Assembly: GCF_014639315.1 (NCBI RefSeq)
Contig: NZ_BMFY01000002.1
Coordinates: forward strand, 248,001-312,000
Direction: 5' to 3'
Length of the DNA stretch: 64,000 nt
Source of the DNA: Sediminivirga luteola
GTDB lineage: Bacteria > Actinomycetota > Actinomycetes > Actinomycetales > Brevibacteriaceae
A program made the translations under genes and the position numbers. The first letter of the stretch is position 1, and the number at the start of each line of letters is the position of its first letter. The notes beneath the pieces are model-generated. The model saw only the letters and a program-made list of their open reading frames with translations. It was not told the origin of the DNA and did no database searches. Of the stretch, positions 35,465-43,339 are shown one piece after another.

Positions 35465-36979
35465 TCAGGTGGTCGCCATCGCCGCAGCGATGACCGAGTC
35501 GGTGGTGATCTCATCGCCGGTCATCTCCCCGGCCAGGCCGCCGTCGCGCAGGATCAGCACGCGATCGCATACCAAAGGCAGTTCTTCCAGCTCGCCGGAG
35601 ACGAACACGATCGCGGCACCGCGATCGGCGAGTTCCCGGACCAGGCCGTAGATCTCTTCCTTGGCCTGCACATCGACGCCGCGAGTGGGCTCGTCGAGCA
35701 GCAGGATGCGGCTGCCCGCATGCAGCCACCGGCCGATGACCGCCTTCTGCTGGTTGCCTCCGCTGAGGTTCACGATGGGCGTCTGGGGCCCGGCGGCGGC
35801 GATGCCGAGCCGCTGGATCAGCGTGCGCGCGGTCTCCCGCAGCCGTCGCCATCCGATGGTCGGGCCGGTGCTGACACTGCGGTAGTCCGCCAGGGTGAGG
35901 TTCTCGTCCACACCGAGCAGCGGGATGATCGCCTCGCCCTTCCGGTCTTCCGGGGTGAGGCCGACGCCGAGGCGTTTCATGGCGCGCGGCCGGACCGCGG
36001 CGAGCCGCTCCCCGGCCACCGTCACCGTGCCTGCCGCAATGGACTCGAACCCGGCCAGCGCGCGCAGCAGTTCGCTCCGTCCGGCGCCCATCAGCCCCGC
36101 GATGCCCAGCACTTCACCGGGGAACACGTCGAAGGACACGTCCTGGAGCTTCGGCGGGACATGCAGTCCGCGTACGCGCAGAAGCGGTGTCACATCGCGG
36201 TCCACCTCGCCGGTCACGAGCCGCTCCACAGACTGAGCCGTCTCGCCCAGCATCAGATCCACGACCTGTTCGGTGGTCACGTCTTCCAGGCCGACGGTCT
36301 CCACGATCCGGCCGTCGCGCATCACGGTGGCGCTGCTGGCAACCTGGCGGATCTCGTCGAGCCGATGGCTGACGTAGATGACGGCCACCCCGCTCTCCGC
36401 GATCCGCCGTACCGTTTCCAGCACCGTCTTGACCTCACTGGCGGCCAGTGCGCTGGTGGGTTCGTCCAGGATGAGGAGCCGCGGTTGCCGGCGGACGGCG
36501 CGGGCGATCTCCACCAGCTGCTGCTCGGCAAGGGGCAGCTCCCCGACGGTGGCGTCCGGGGATATCCTCAGCTCGAGTTCACCGAGGACCCTGGAGGTCT
36601 CGTCCCGCATCCGCCCGTAGTCGATCCGCCCGCCCTGCAGCGGCCAGCTGCCCAGGAACAGGTTCTCGGCCACGGAGAGCTGCGGCACCAGGCTCAGCTC
36701 CTGGTGGACCGGCTGGACGCCCAGCTCTCCGGCGCGGCGGACGCCGCCGTCCAGGGGCTGGCCGTCCACGACGATGGTGCCCGCATCGGGCGTTTCCACC
36801 CCGGAGAGCAGCCGGATGAGCGTCGACTTGCCCGCTCCGTTGCGGCCCAGCAGTGCGCGCACTTCCCCGGCACGGATACTCATGTCCGCGTCCGTGAGCG
36901 CCTGGACCCCCGGATAGTGCTTGGTCAGCCCACTCACGGCGACCACGACGCCGGGGGCGCGCTGAATGTGCTCGGTCAT
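35465..36979 (-). CDS. Sugar ABC transporter ATPase (RbsA/MglA type, duplicated domains)
   Basis: A 504-residue protein with two ABC domains, normal for this family. The first has Walker A LLGRNGAGKSTL, then a Q-loop, signature PLAEQQLVEIARAV and Walker B LLILDEPTSAL. The second has a degenerate Walker A (GLMGAGRSELL), signature LSGGNQQKAVIGRWL and Walker B ILLLDEPTRGVD. As in RbsA, one site is the main hydrolytic site. It powers uptake with the neighbouring permease and binding protein. Confidence 0.93.
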   Translation of the reverse strand: MTEHIQRAPGVVVAVSGLTKHYPGVQALTDADMSIRAGEVRALLGRNGAGKSTLIRLLSGVETPDAGTIVVDGQPLDGGVRRAGELGVQPVHQELSLVPQLSVAENLFLGSWPLQGGRIDYGRMRDETSRVLGELELRISPDATVGELPLAEQQLVEIARAVRRQPRLLILDEPTSALAASEVKTVLETVRRIAESGVAVIYVSHRLDEIRQVASSATVMRDGRIVETVGLEDVTTEQVVDLMLGETAQSVERLVTGEVDRDVTPLLRVRGLHVPPKLQDVSFDVFPGEVLGIAGLMGAGRSELLRALAGFESIAAGTVTVAGERLAAVRPRAMKRLGVGLTPEDRKGEAIIPLLGVDENLTLADYRSVSTGPTIGWRRLRETARTLIQRLGIAAAGPQTPIVNLSGGNQQKAVIGRWLHAGSRILLLDEPTRGVDVQAKEEIYGLVRELADRGAAIVFVSGELEELPLVCDRVLILRDGGLAGEMTGDEITTDSVIAAAMATT

Positions 36980-37019
36980 GCTCTACGTCCTCCTCGACGT
37001 CTGGTGTCGCGCGCTCGGG

Positions 37020-37994
37020 TCACGGGATGCCGTCCGGATGCGTCTCGATCCATTCGAGGCCGGATTCGGCGGTGGCGTACTCGTCGATGGGTGCCGGGAC
37101 GATCACGTCGTCCGGTTCCGATCCGGCGAGGATCTGCAGGGTCACCTCAGCGGCGAGATCGCCGACCTTGATCCCGGAGATGTCCGTGACGCCCTTGAGA
37201 ATGGTGTTGTCCGCGAGCATCTGCGCGGCCTGGGTGGACATGTCACCGCCGAAGACGACGGTTTCCCCGGTGAGCCCGCGCGCCCGGACGGCGCGCACCG
37301 CGCCGAGCATCTGGGAGCCCGCCTCGCCGTAGAACGCGTCGACGTCCGGATGCGCGGTGATGATCTGCTCGGCTCGCTCCACGGCCTCGTCGAGGGTCAG
37401 GCCCTCCTGGTTGGCCACGATGGTCGCGCCGGGCACCTGCTCCAGGAGCGCGGCTTCGAACCCTTCACGGCGCTGGATGCACACCTCGAACTGCTCGCAG
37501 TTCACGATCGCGACCTTCGGCTCCTCGATCCCCTCGTCGAGGAAGTACTGCGCCATCTGCCGTCCGGAGGCGGCGCCGAACTCGGTCGGGTCGCCGAGGA
37601 TGTAGGCCGAGACGAACTCCTCCGTGGCTTCGTCAGTGACGCAGGTGTTGTAGCAGATGACCGGGACCCCGCTCTCATGCGCGAGTTCGATCGCGGGGAT
37701 GGACGCCGTGGCGGAGGCCGGCGACAGGATCAGCGCATCGGCCTGAACCGAGCTGATGGTGTCGACGAACGTGCTTTCCCGGGATGCATCGGATTGGATG
37801 TTGGTCTGGATGAGCTGCGGTTCGCGCTCGGAGTCCTCGAAGCCTGCGGTGAGGCCACGTTGCACGCCGGCGTAGTATCCCTCCGCGTTGAGGTAGATGA
37901 CGCCGATGCGGCCCTCCGAGCCGATCTGCGGCCCGCAGCCGGCGGTGACGAGGGCCATGCACAAGGCCAGCCCTGTTGCCAATACGTTCTTCAT
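37020..37994 (-). CDS. Sugar-binding lipoprotein (RbsB/MglB type)
   Basis: A 324-residue periplasmic-binding-protein-fold lipoprotein. A type II signal peptide ends ALVTAGC, with Cys20 as the lipid-modified residue. The body starts with IGVIYLNAEGYYAGVQRGL, the usual first strand and helix, and has the DALILSPASATAS hinge region. Two-lobed type I binding protein for a hexose or pentose. First gene of the 11-gene operon, so the operon promoter lies just upstream. ATG 37994 is used; GTG 38003 is possible. Confidence 0.9.
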   Translation of the reverse strand: MKNVLATGLALCMALVTAGCGPQIGSEGRIGVIYLNAEGYYAGVQRGLTAGFEDSEREPQLIQTNIQSDASRESTFVDTISSVQADALILSPASATASIPAIELAHESGVPVICYNTCVTDEATEEFVSAYILGDPTEFGAASGRQMAQYFLDEGIEEPKVAIVNCEQFEVCIQRREGFEAALLEQVPGATIVANQEGLTLDEAVERAEQIITAHPDVDAFYGEAGSQMLGAVRAVRARGLTGETVVFGGDMSTQAAQMLADNTILKGVTDISGIKVGDLAAEVTLQILAGSEPDDVIVPAPIDEYATAESGLEWIETHPDGIP

Positions 37995-38041
37995 TGAGCG
38001 CACAAGTCCTCGTTGTCTCGAGCCGTCACGTACTCGGACCA

Positions 38042-38105
38042 GTGTCATGGCAGGAACTCGGTGCTGTCAAGATTATTTAGTAATTAATGTTTTAAACCGT
38101 GCCCT
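38042..38105 (-). promoter_or_regulatory. AT-rich promoter/operator region of the sugar operon
   Basis: A sharp AT-rich patch at 38068-38095 (ATTATTTAGTAATTAATG) stands out in 70 percent GC sequence. On the minus strand it precedes TTGACA (38065-38070), a consensus -35; 17 nt later is TGACAC, a weak -10. The AT patch could be an UP element or the DgoR operator. A weak -10 suits an activated or tightly regulated promoter. Confidence 0.6.
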
Positions 38106-38642
38106 GTGCGTACGACCGAACGCTCAGAGAGGGGATCCGGGTCGCGCGCGGGCACCGGCCAACGCCTTCAGGGCCTCCGTGAATCGGAAGTCATGGCTCA
38201 ACATCCGCCGGACCTCGTCACCCTGAAAGCACTCGAATCGACGCGCTCGGTCAAGGCCAGCTACGGCTGGGGCAGCCTCAGCGGCGCTCTTCACGCCACC
38301 GCCCCCGGCAAAGCGATCGCCGCGTGGCTTCCCGAAGAGAGCCTCACGCATCTGACGGGGACCGGGGAACTCCAGAAATACACCGACGCCACGATTGCGA
38401 CGGTCCCCGACCTCCTCAAGCACCTGCGATTGGTGCGGCGTCATCGGATCGCCCATGATCGGGAAGAGTTCACGCAGGGCCTCACGTCCCTTTCCGCCAC
38501 CGTCCGAGACTCCGACGGCGCGGTCATCGGCGCCTACACCTGCTGCCTTCCGACCCTCAGAGCAGACCAGGAGACAGTCCGGAACATCACCCAGAACCTC
38601 ATCGCCGGTGCGCAGGAAATCGCCACCGCTTTGGGTCACTGA
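38106..38642 (+). pseudogene. IclR-family regulator remnant, DNA-binding domain missing
   Basis: From about residue 40 of this frame the protein reads as the IclR effector domain: TRSVKASYGWGSLSGALHATAPGKAIAAWLPE, and later REEFTQGLTSLSATVRDSDG and the closing AGAQEIATALGH. Intact IclR proteins have some 90-110 further N-terminal residues with a winged helix; here that part is replaced by unrelated polar sequence running up to the sugar-operon promoter. No ribosome site or helix-turn-helix is seen. I call it a 5'-truncated remnant of a former regulator of this locus or of a neighbouring lost sugar cluster. Confidence 0.75.
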
Positions 38643-38737
38643 ATGCCCCGGCGGACCGGGGACCACTCGTAAGGACCCTCAGGCACGACGCCTACGCCGC
38701 ACTGGGCGCCGCACGGCGGTGCACGGAACACCACCAT

Positions 38738-38815
38738 AGTGACAAAGCACCCTACTAGTGACAGAACAACACCGTAGACGGTGGTGTTCTGTCACTATGG
38801 TGGTGTTCTGTCACT
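38738..38815. repeat. Dispersed nested palindrome, copy 5 (most elaborate)
   Basis: Core 38757-38796: left arm AGTGACAGAACAACACCG, loop TAGA, right arm CGGTGGTGTTCTGTCACT, with a single mismatch. Second left unit AGTGACAAAGCACCCTACT (38738-38756) and second right unit ATGGTGGTGTTCTGTCACT (38797-38815). Third units appear outside: GGAACACCACCAT to the left and GGCTGTTCTGTCACCGGG to the right, so the hairpin could extend beyond 100 nt. Confidence 0.9.
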
Positions 38816-38867
38816 GGGCGGCTGTTCTGTCACCGGGCGGTCGGTTCGCCGGGCGCGGGCCCCGCAA

Positions 38868-38935
38868 TCAGCCGTACGAGGCGGCGGGGCGCCCGGGACG
38901 GTAGTCTCGGCGACCAGCACCCGGTACACCTGCGA
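38868..38935 (-). pseudogene. Fragment of a second SMP-30 lactonase gene (3' end only)
   Basis: On the minus strand VLVAETTVPGA aligns with VLVAGTTVPGV, the end of the intact lactonase at 26990-27853, and the DNA continues to match through its last codons and stop, with one frame-breaking base. The fragment is joined to copy 5 of the palindrome in the same order and orientation as the intact gene is joined to copy 4. Confidence 0.8.
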
Positions 38936-38989
38936 TTCGCTTCGCCGCCGCGACGATCGACGGGACACGGATCGTAGCCGCGCCGGGTT

Positions 38990-39117
38990 GTGCCACCTCA
39001 CCTACCCGGATTCCGGCCCGGATTGCGTGGCGCCTCTTCCGCGCGGGCTCGGCGTGCCACCTCACCTACCCGGATTCCGGCCCGGGTTGCGTGGCGCCTC
39101 TTCCGCGCGGGCTCGGC
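38990..39117. repeat. 64-bp tandem duplication
   Basis: Unit 38990-39053 (starting GTGCCACCTCACCTACCCGG, ending GCGGGCTCGGC) is repeated at 39054-39117 with one base difference. It encodes nothing recognisable and lies just before the BCCT stop codon. Near identity suggests a recent duplication. Confidence 0.9.
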
Positions 39118-39125
39118 CCCGCTCG

Positions 39126-41141
39126 TCAGCGTCCGGCGGGGCCGTCAGGGCCTCCGCCCGCCCGCGCGCCTGGGTCCGGCTCGCCGTACTCACCGGGACC
39201 CCCGCTCGCCTCCTCAGCGGGGCCGGCCTCCGGGGCGACGGAGGTGTACCACTCGCTCAGCGCCGGGTCCTCGCTGTCCAGCCATGCGCCGGCGCCCTTG
39301 CCCTCTTCGGCCGGCTCCACGGACAGCGTGAAGTCGTCGCCGTGTTCCTCGATGCCGGCGCGCACGCCCTGGTGCAGCGCCTCGTCGGCGTAGCGGTGAC
39401 GCAGGATCAGCGGGTCCCGCGCCAGGTCCTTCGCCCAGGCGGCCATGATCAGCACCAGGACCAGCGCGAAGGGCAGGGCCGAGATCATCATCAGGCTCTG
39501 CAGCTGGCCGAGCGCCGCCTCTCCCGTTCCCACCAGCAGCACCGCGGCGATCACGGCCATGCCGACACCCCAGATCGCGGTGTTCCACAGCTTCGGCGCT
39601 GGCGAACCGCGCTCGGCGATGGAGGACATGATCACGGAGGCGGAGTCACCGGAGGTGACGAAGAAGATGATGATGGAGACCATGACGATCAGCGAGGTCA
39701 GACCGGAGAGCGGCAGCTGATCCAGCATGGTGAAGAACACCTGCTCGGTGTTCTCGGTCTGGCTCATCAGCCCGGTCTCCTGCTCCATCCACAGGGAGGT
39801 GCCGCCGATGATGGTGAACCAGACGCTGCACACCGCGCTGGGCACGATGATGACGGTGAACACGAACTCCCGCAGCGTGCGCCCGCGGCTGATCTTCGCG
39901 ATGAACATGCCGACGAACGGCGTCCAGGAGACCCACCAGGCCCAGTAGTAGATCGTCCATCCGCCCATGAAGTCCGCCGCTTCCGGGCCCCCTGAGGCAG
40001 CGGACTGGCCGAGCAGCGCGAGCAGATCGGACAGGAACGTCATGCCCACGCCGGGGATCAGGTTCAGCAGCAGCACGGTGGGGCCGGTGACCAGCACGAA
40101 CACGCCCACCAGGCCGGCCAGCACCATATTGATATTGGACAGCGCCCGGATGCCGCGCTTGATGCCGGACACCGCCGAGGTCACGAAGACGGCGCACAGC
40201 AGCGCGATGATGCCGACGGTGGCGGCGTTGCCTAGCGGGCCCATCCCCGTAACGATCTCGAAGCCGGTGCCGATCTGCAGGGCGCCGATCCCGAGCGAGA
40301 TGGCCACGGAGAACAGCGTCACCAGGATGGCGAGGATGTCCACGACGGCGCCCAGCGGCCCCTCGGTGCGCTTGCCGAAGATCGGCTCGAGCAGCGCGGA
40401 CATCAGCGGCAGGCGGCCCTTACGGTACGAGGCATAGGCGACGGCGCCGCCCACGAGGGCGTAGAACGCCCAGGCGATGGGGCCCCAGTGGAACAGCGTC
40501 TGGTTGATCGCGGCGTGGACCGCCTCCTGGGAGCCCTCTTCCATTCCCGCGTAGATGGGCGGCAGGTCCAGGAAATAGGTCAGCGGCTCGGAAGGCCCGT
40601 AGAAGATCAGGCCGATGCCGATGCCCGCCGAGAACAGCATCGCCACCCAGGAGACGGTGGAGAACTCCGGCGCCTCGTCGTCGCGGCCCAGGCGGATGTG
40701 GCGGTACCGGCCGAACCCGAGCCACAGCATGAACACGAAGACCGCGATGGCGAGGACGCTGAAGAACCAGCCCACATCGCGGGTGACGAAGCTCAGTGCG
40801 GCGCCGGAGACTGCCTCGAGGTTCCCCGGGGCGAAGGCGCCCCACAGCGCCACGGCGGCGACGCCGATGGCGGCCAGGATGAACACCGGGATGTTCAGAC
40901 TGTACTTCCGGCCGGTCCGCTCGACACCCAGGCCGGGGATGAGCGCGGGATGCACCCCGTCGGGCCGGGCCGGCGCGGTGACGTTGTTCAGGACTCGCTG
41001 CATCGAGTCCCTCCGGCCGGCCGACGCAGGGCGGGGCGAACCGGCCGGGCTGCCGGCCCCGTCGGCCCGGCCCGTTCCTCCCTGCGGGCGGGCCGGCTCC
41101 GGTGCTCCCGGATCGGTCGAGGGGTTGCCGTCCTCGGACAT
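39126..41141 (-). CDS. BCCT-family betaine/carnitine/choline transporter
   Basis: A 671-residue, 12-helix transporter. The family signature is intact in helix 8: GWTIYYWAWWVSWTPF followed by GMFIAKISRGRT. FSAGIGIGLIFYGPSEPL covers the glycine-rich helix 3 region. A Pro/Gly-rich cytoplasmic N-terminus and an acidic C-terminal tail flank the membrane core. Divergent from the carnitine-catabolic regulator and operon, so carnitine or betaine is the likely substrate. The start is uncertain: ATG 41141, 41156 or GTG 41174. Its promoter overlaps a probable operator of the regulator. Confidence 0.9.
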   Translation of the reverse strand: MSEDGNPSTDPGAPEPARPQGGTGRADGAGSPAGSPRPASAGRRDSMQRVLNNVTAPARPDGVHPALIPGLGVERTGRKYSLNIPVFILAAIGVAAVALWGAFAPGNLEAVSGAALSFVTRDVGWFFSVLAIAVFVFMLWLGFGRYRHIRLGRDDEAPEFSTVSWVAMLFSAGIGIGLIFYGPSEPLTYFLDLPPIYAGMEEGSQEAVHAAINQTLFHWGPIAWAFYALVGGAVAYASYRKGRLPLMSALLEPIFGKRTEGPLGAVVDILAILVTLFSVAISLGIGALQIGTGFEIVTGMGPLGNAATVGIIALLCAVFVTSAVSGIKRGIRALSNINMVLAGLVGVFVLVTGPTVLLLNLIPGVGMTFLSDLLALLGQSAASGGPEAADFMGGWTIYYWAWWVSWTPFVGMFIAKISRGRTLREFVFTVIIVPSAVCSVWFTIIGGTSLWMEQETGLMSQTENTEQVFFTMLDQLPLSGLTSLIVMVSIIIFFVTSGDSASVIMSSIAERGSPAPKLWNTAIWGVGMAVIAAVLLVGTGEAALGQLQSLMMISALPFALVLVLIMAAWAKDLARDPLILRHRYADEALHQGVRAGIEEHGDDFTLSVEPAEEGKGAGAWLDSEDPALSEWYTSVAPEAGPAEEASGGPGEYGEPDPGARAGGGPDGPAGR

Positions 41142-41300
41142 GGGGAATCCACTCATTCCGTATCTCGCGGGCACGGCTCGGTGACGCCGCGCTCCTCGCC
41201 AAAAGATGCGGGCGGGCGGTCACGGTCGGACTCATCGCGACCTCCGCCGTGCCACGGCTCCCAGGGGATCGGAGGCCGTGGACGTCAGGATGACGGAGGC

Positions 41301-41333
41301 CACAGTATCGCAATTCTGTTTGACTCACAATCA
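41301..41333. promoter_or_regulatory. Divergent promoter with operator half of a repeated site
   Basis: TGACTCACAATCA at 41321-41333 is a near-palindrome that recurs as TGACTCACAGTCA at 42404-42416. On the minus strand TTGTGA, 17 nt, TACTGT forms a good promoter for the BCCT gene, and the site overlaps its -35. Control by the XRE-TetR protein is inferred. Confidence 0.6.
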
Positions 41334-41378
41334 CCTCATCCTTGCTCAAATCGCAAGAGACGCGTACGGTTCCTGAAT

Positions 41379-42446
41379 ATGACCATGGAAAACGCTGCGA
41401 TCGAGCCTGCCTCGACGCAGACGCCCGCACCGGCGCCCGTGCAGACCCCGGTGCAGGCGGGAGCCGCGGCACCGGGAACGACACCGCGAACACGACCGGG
41501 CCAGACTGCGCAGACCGATGAGCCCGCACAGCGAACGCAGCCGGACCAGAACACGCAGCGGGCACAACCACCGCAGACCCCCAGGGAACGGGTGCGCGCC
41601 TGCATCGCGCAGTCGGGCATACCGCAGCGGGAGTTCGCCAAGCGCATCGAGCTGGAGGAGACCAAGCTCTCCAAGGCGCTGAAGGGAACCCGCCGGTTCA
41701 GCCCGGACGAGCTCATCCGCATCGCCACAGTTGCCGGCGTGACCGTGAACTGGCTGCTCACCGGATCCGACACCTCGCCCGGCGCCGCCGCCACGCCCAA
41801 GCCCCGGTCGCTGCCGCAGCGGCACCGGGAGACCCCCGAGAAGGCCAAGCGCCGCCGGGAGATCGTCGAGGCCGCCTGGCGGCTGTTCGCCGAACGGGGC
41901 TATCACACGGTGCGCGTGGCCGACATCGCCGCTGCCTGCGGCACCAGCAGCCCCACCATCCACTACTACTTCCCCACCAAGCAGGCGATCTTCGAGGAGA
42001 CGCTGCGTTACTCGGTCAAGCTTGCCTTCGACCGCCAGATCGCCTCGCTGCACGCCGTCGCCGATCCCGTCGACCGGCTCAAGCACCTGCTGGAGCTTCA
42101 GCTGCCCGACGGCGACAGCGCCACCGAGTGGGCCATCTGGCTCCAGGCGTGGGGCGAGGTCACCTCCGGCGCTGCCTCCCGCGAGAACCACGCCCAGGCC
42201 TACCGCCGCTGGCAGCAGACTGTCTTCGACGTCCTGACCGAGGGGCAGCACGCCGGCCGGATCGTGGACTCGCCCGTGGAGGAGCTCACCACCTGGCTGA
42301 CCAGCCTGGTGGACGGCCTGGGCATCAAGGTGCTCACGGGGATGACGGACGCCGATTCGATGCGCCGTCACCTGCATCGCTTCGTGGACCGGCACCTGAC
42401 CACTGACTCACAGTCAACACGATCGCAAACAGAAGGGTCATCATGA
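41379..42446 (+). CDS. Fused XRE-TetR dual-HTH regulator of carnitine catabolism
   Basis: A 355-residue regulator with two DNA-binding domains. After a Pro/Gln/Thr-rich disordered tail (1-65), an XRE/Cro-type helix-turn-helix spans about 68-128 ([41 protein letters not shown]). A linker leads to a complete TetR domain at about 155-345 ([18 protein letters not shown]). Most TetR proteins lack the first domain. The stop overlaps the cdhC start (ATGA), so regulator and enzymes are co-transcribed, and matching operator-like sites lie before both. Probable carnitine-derived inducer; whether it represses or activates is unknown. Confidence 0.85.
   Translation: MTMENAAIEPASTQTPAPAPVQTPVQAGAAAPGTTPRTRPGQTAQTDEPAQRTQPDQNTQRAQPPQTPRERVRACIAQSGIPQREFAKRIELEETKLSKALKGTRRFSPDELIRIATVAGVTVNWLLTGSDTSPGAAATPKPRSLPQRHRETPEKAKRRREIVEAAWRLFAERGYHTVRVADIAAACGTSSPTIHYYFPTKQAIFEETLRYSVKLAFDRQIASLHAVADPVDRLKHLLELQLPDGDSATEWAIWLQAWGEVTSGAASRENHAQAYRRWQQTVFDVLTEGQHAGRIVDSPVEELTTWLTSLVDGLGIKVLTGMTDADSMRRHLHRFVDRHLTTDSQSTRSQTEGSS
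42404..42416. promoter_or_regulatory. Second operator-like palindrome, upstream of cdhC
   Basis: TGACT-CAC-AGTCA is a perfect 5-3-5 palindrome 27 nt before the cdhC start, inside the 3' end of the regulator gene. Eleven or more of its 13 bases match the site at 41321. Sharing by two positions in one regulon makes chance less likely. Confidence 0.55.
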
Positions 42447-43339
42447 GTCGCAACGTCATTCTCACCTGCGCTCTTACCGGCGCGGGTGACACCACAGGCA
42501 AGAGCGAGCACGTACCCGTCACCCCCGAGGAGATCGCCTCCGACGCGATCGCCGCCGCCCGGGCCGGCGCCTCCGTGGTGCACATCCATGTACGGGATCC
42601 GCAGACCCGCCAGGGCTCCCGCGAGGTCGCGCTCTACCGCGAAGTTGCCCGCATCATCGGCGAGAGCGACGTTGACCCCGTCATCAACATGACCGCGGGA
42701 ATGGGCGGAGACTTGATGGTCGATCCCTCCGCCCCCGCTGAGCGCCTGGGCCGGATCGAGGGCACCGATCTGGTCAGCGGTATTGAACGCCTTGCCCACG
42801 TGGAGGAACTGCGACCGGAGATCTGCACGATCGACTGCGGCTCGCTGAACTTCGGCGAGGGCAGCATGGTGTACGTCAGCACCCCCGATATGCTCCGCGA
42901 GGGCGCCGCCCGGATCCGCGAGCTCGGGGTGAAACCGGAGATGGAGATCTTCGACACCGGCAATCTCTGGTTCGCCAACCAGCTCGTAGCCGAGGGACTC
43001 ATCGACCCGCCGCCGCTGTACCAGCTGTGCATGGGCATCCCCTACGGCGCGCCCGCCGACCCGGGCCTGCTGCAGGCAATGGTGCACCTGCTGCCCGGGG
43101 GCGCGCAGTGGGCGTCCTTTGCCATCGGTCGCAACCAGCTGCCCTGGGTGGCCCAGTCGGTGCTGCTCGGCGGTCATGTCCGGGTCGGGCTCGAGGACAA
43201 CCTGTACCTGCGCAAGGGCGTCAAGGCCACCAACGCCCAGCTGGTCACGGCAGCGGCCGACATCATCGACAGGCTCGGCCACGCCGTGGCCACCCCGGAC
43301 CAGGCACGCGAGATCCTGCAGCTGGGAGGACGCCGATGA
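42443..43339 (+). CDS. cdhC: 3-dehydrocarnitine:acetyl-CoA cleavage enzyme (BKACE family)
   Basis: A 298-residue TIM-barrel beta-keto-acid cleavage enzyme. Zinc ligands are in VVHIHVRDP (His47, His49), and NMTAG, CGSLNFG and EIFDTGNL are the other conserved pieces. With acetyl-CoA, the carnitine-pathway members turn 3-dehydrocarnitine into betainyl-CoA and acetoacetate. Substrate is assigned from its tight operon with carnitine dehydrogenase and a thioesterase; BKACE enzymes as a whole are diverse. Starts by ATGA overlap with the regulator and ends by ATGA overlap with cdhA. Confidence 0.88.
   Translation: MSRNVILTCALTGAGDTTGKSEHVPVTPEEIASDAIAAARAGASVVHIHVRDPQTRQGSREVALYREVARIIGESDVDPVINMTAGMGGDLMVDPSAPAERLGRIEGTDLVSGIERLAHVEELRPEICTIDCGSLNFGEGSMVYVSTPDMLREGAARIRELGVKPEMEIFDTGNLWFANQLVAEGLIDPPPLYQLCMGIPYGAPADPGLLQAMVHLLPGGAQWASFAIGRNQLPWVAQSVLLGGHVRVGLEDNLYLRKGVKATNAQLVTAAADIIDRLGHAVATPDQAREILQLGGRR

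Larger units (their letters stand above)
38643..39125. other. Decayed intergenic region: palindrome, lactonase fragment, tandem repeat
   Basis: No intact gene. In order it holds copy 5 of the dispersed palindrome, a broken lactonase 3' end and a 64-bp tandem duplication. It separates the IclR remnant from the BCCT gene (convergent) and looks like a scar of rearrangement at the edge of the sugar island. Confidence 0.7.

Noticed and set aside
238-38815. Dispersed palindromes as a CRISPR array or as intrinsic terminators
   Set aside because: The copies are kilobases apart with no spacers, and one lies between divergent genes; no T-tracts follow the stems.
238-38815. Palindromes as insertion-sequence ends
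   Set aside because: No transposase or remnant lies between or next to any pair, and each copy is a self-contained hairpin rather than a single terminal repeat.
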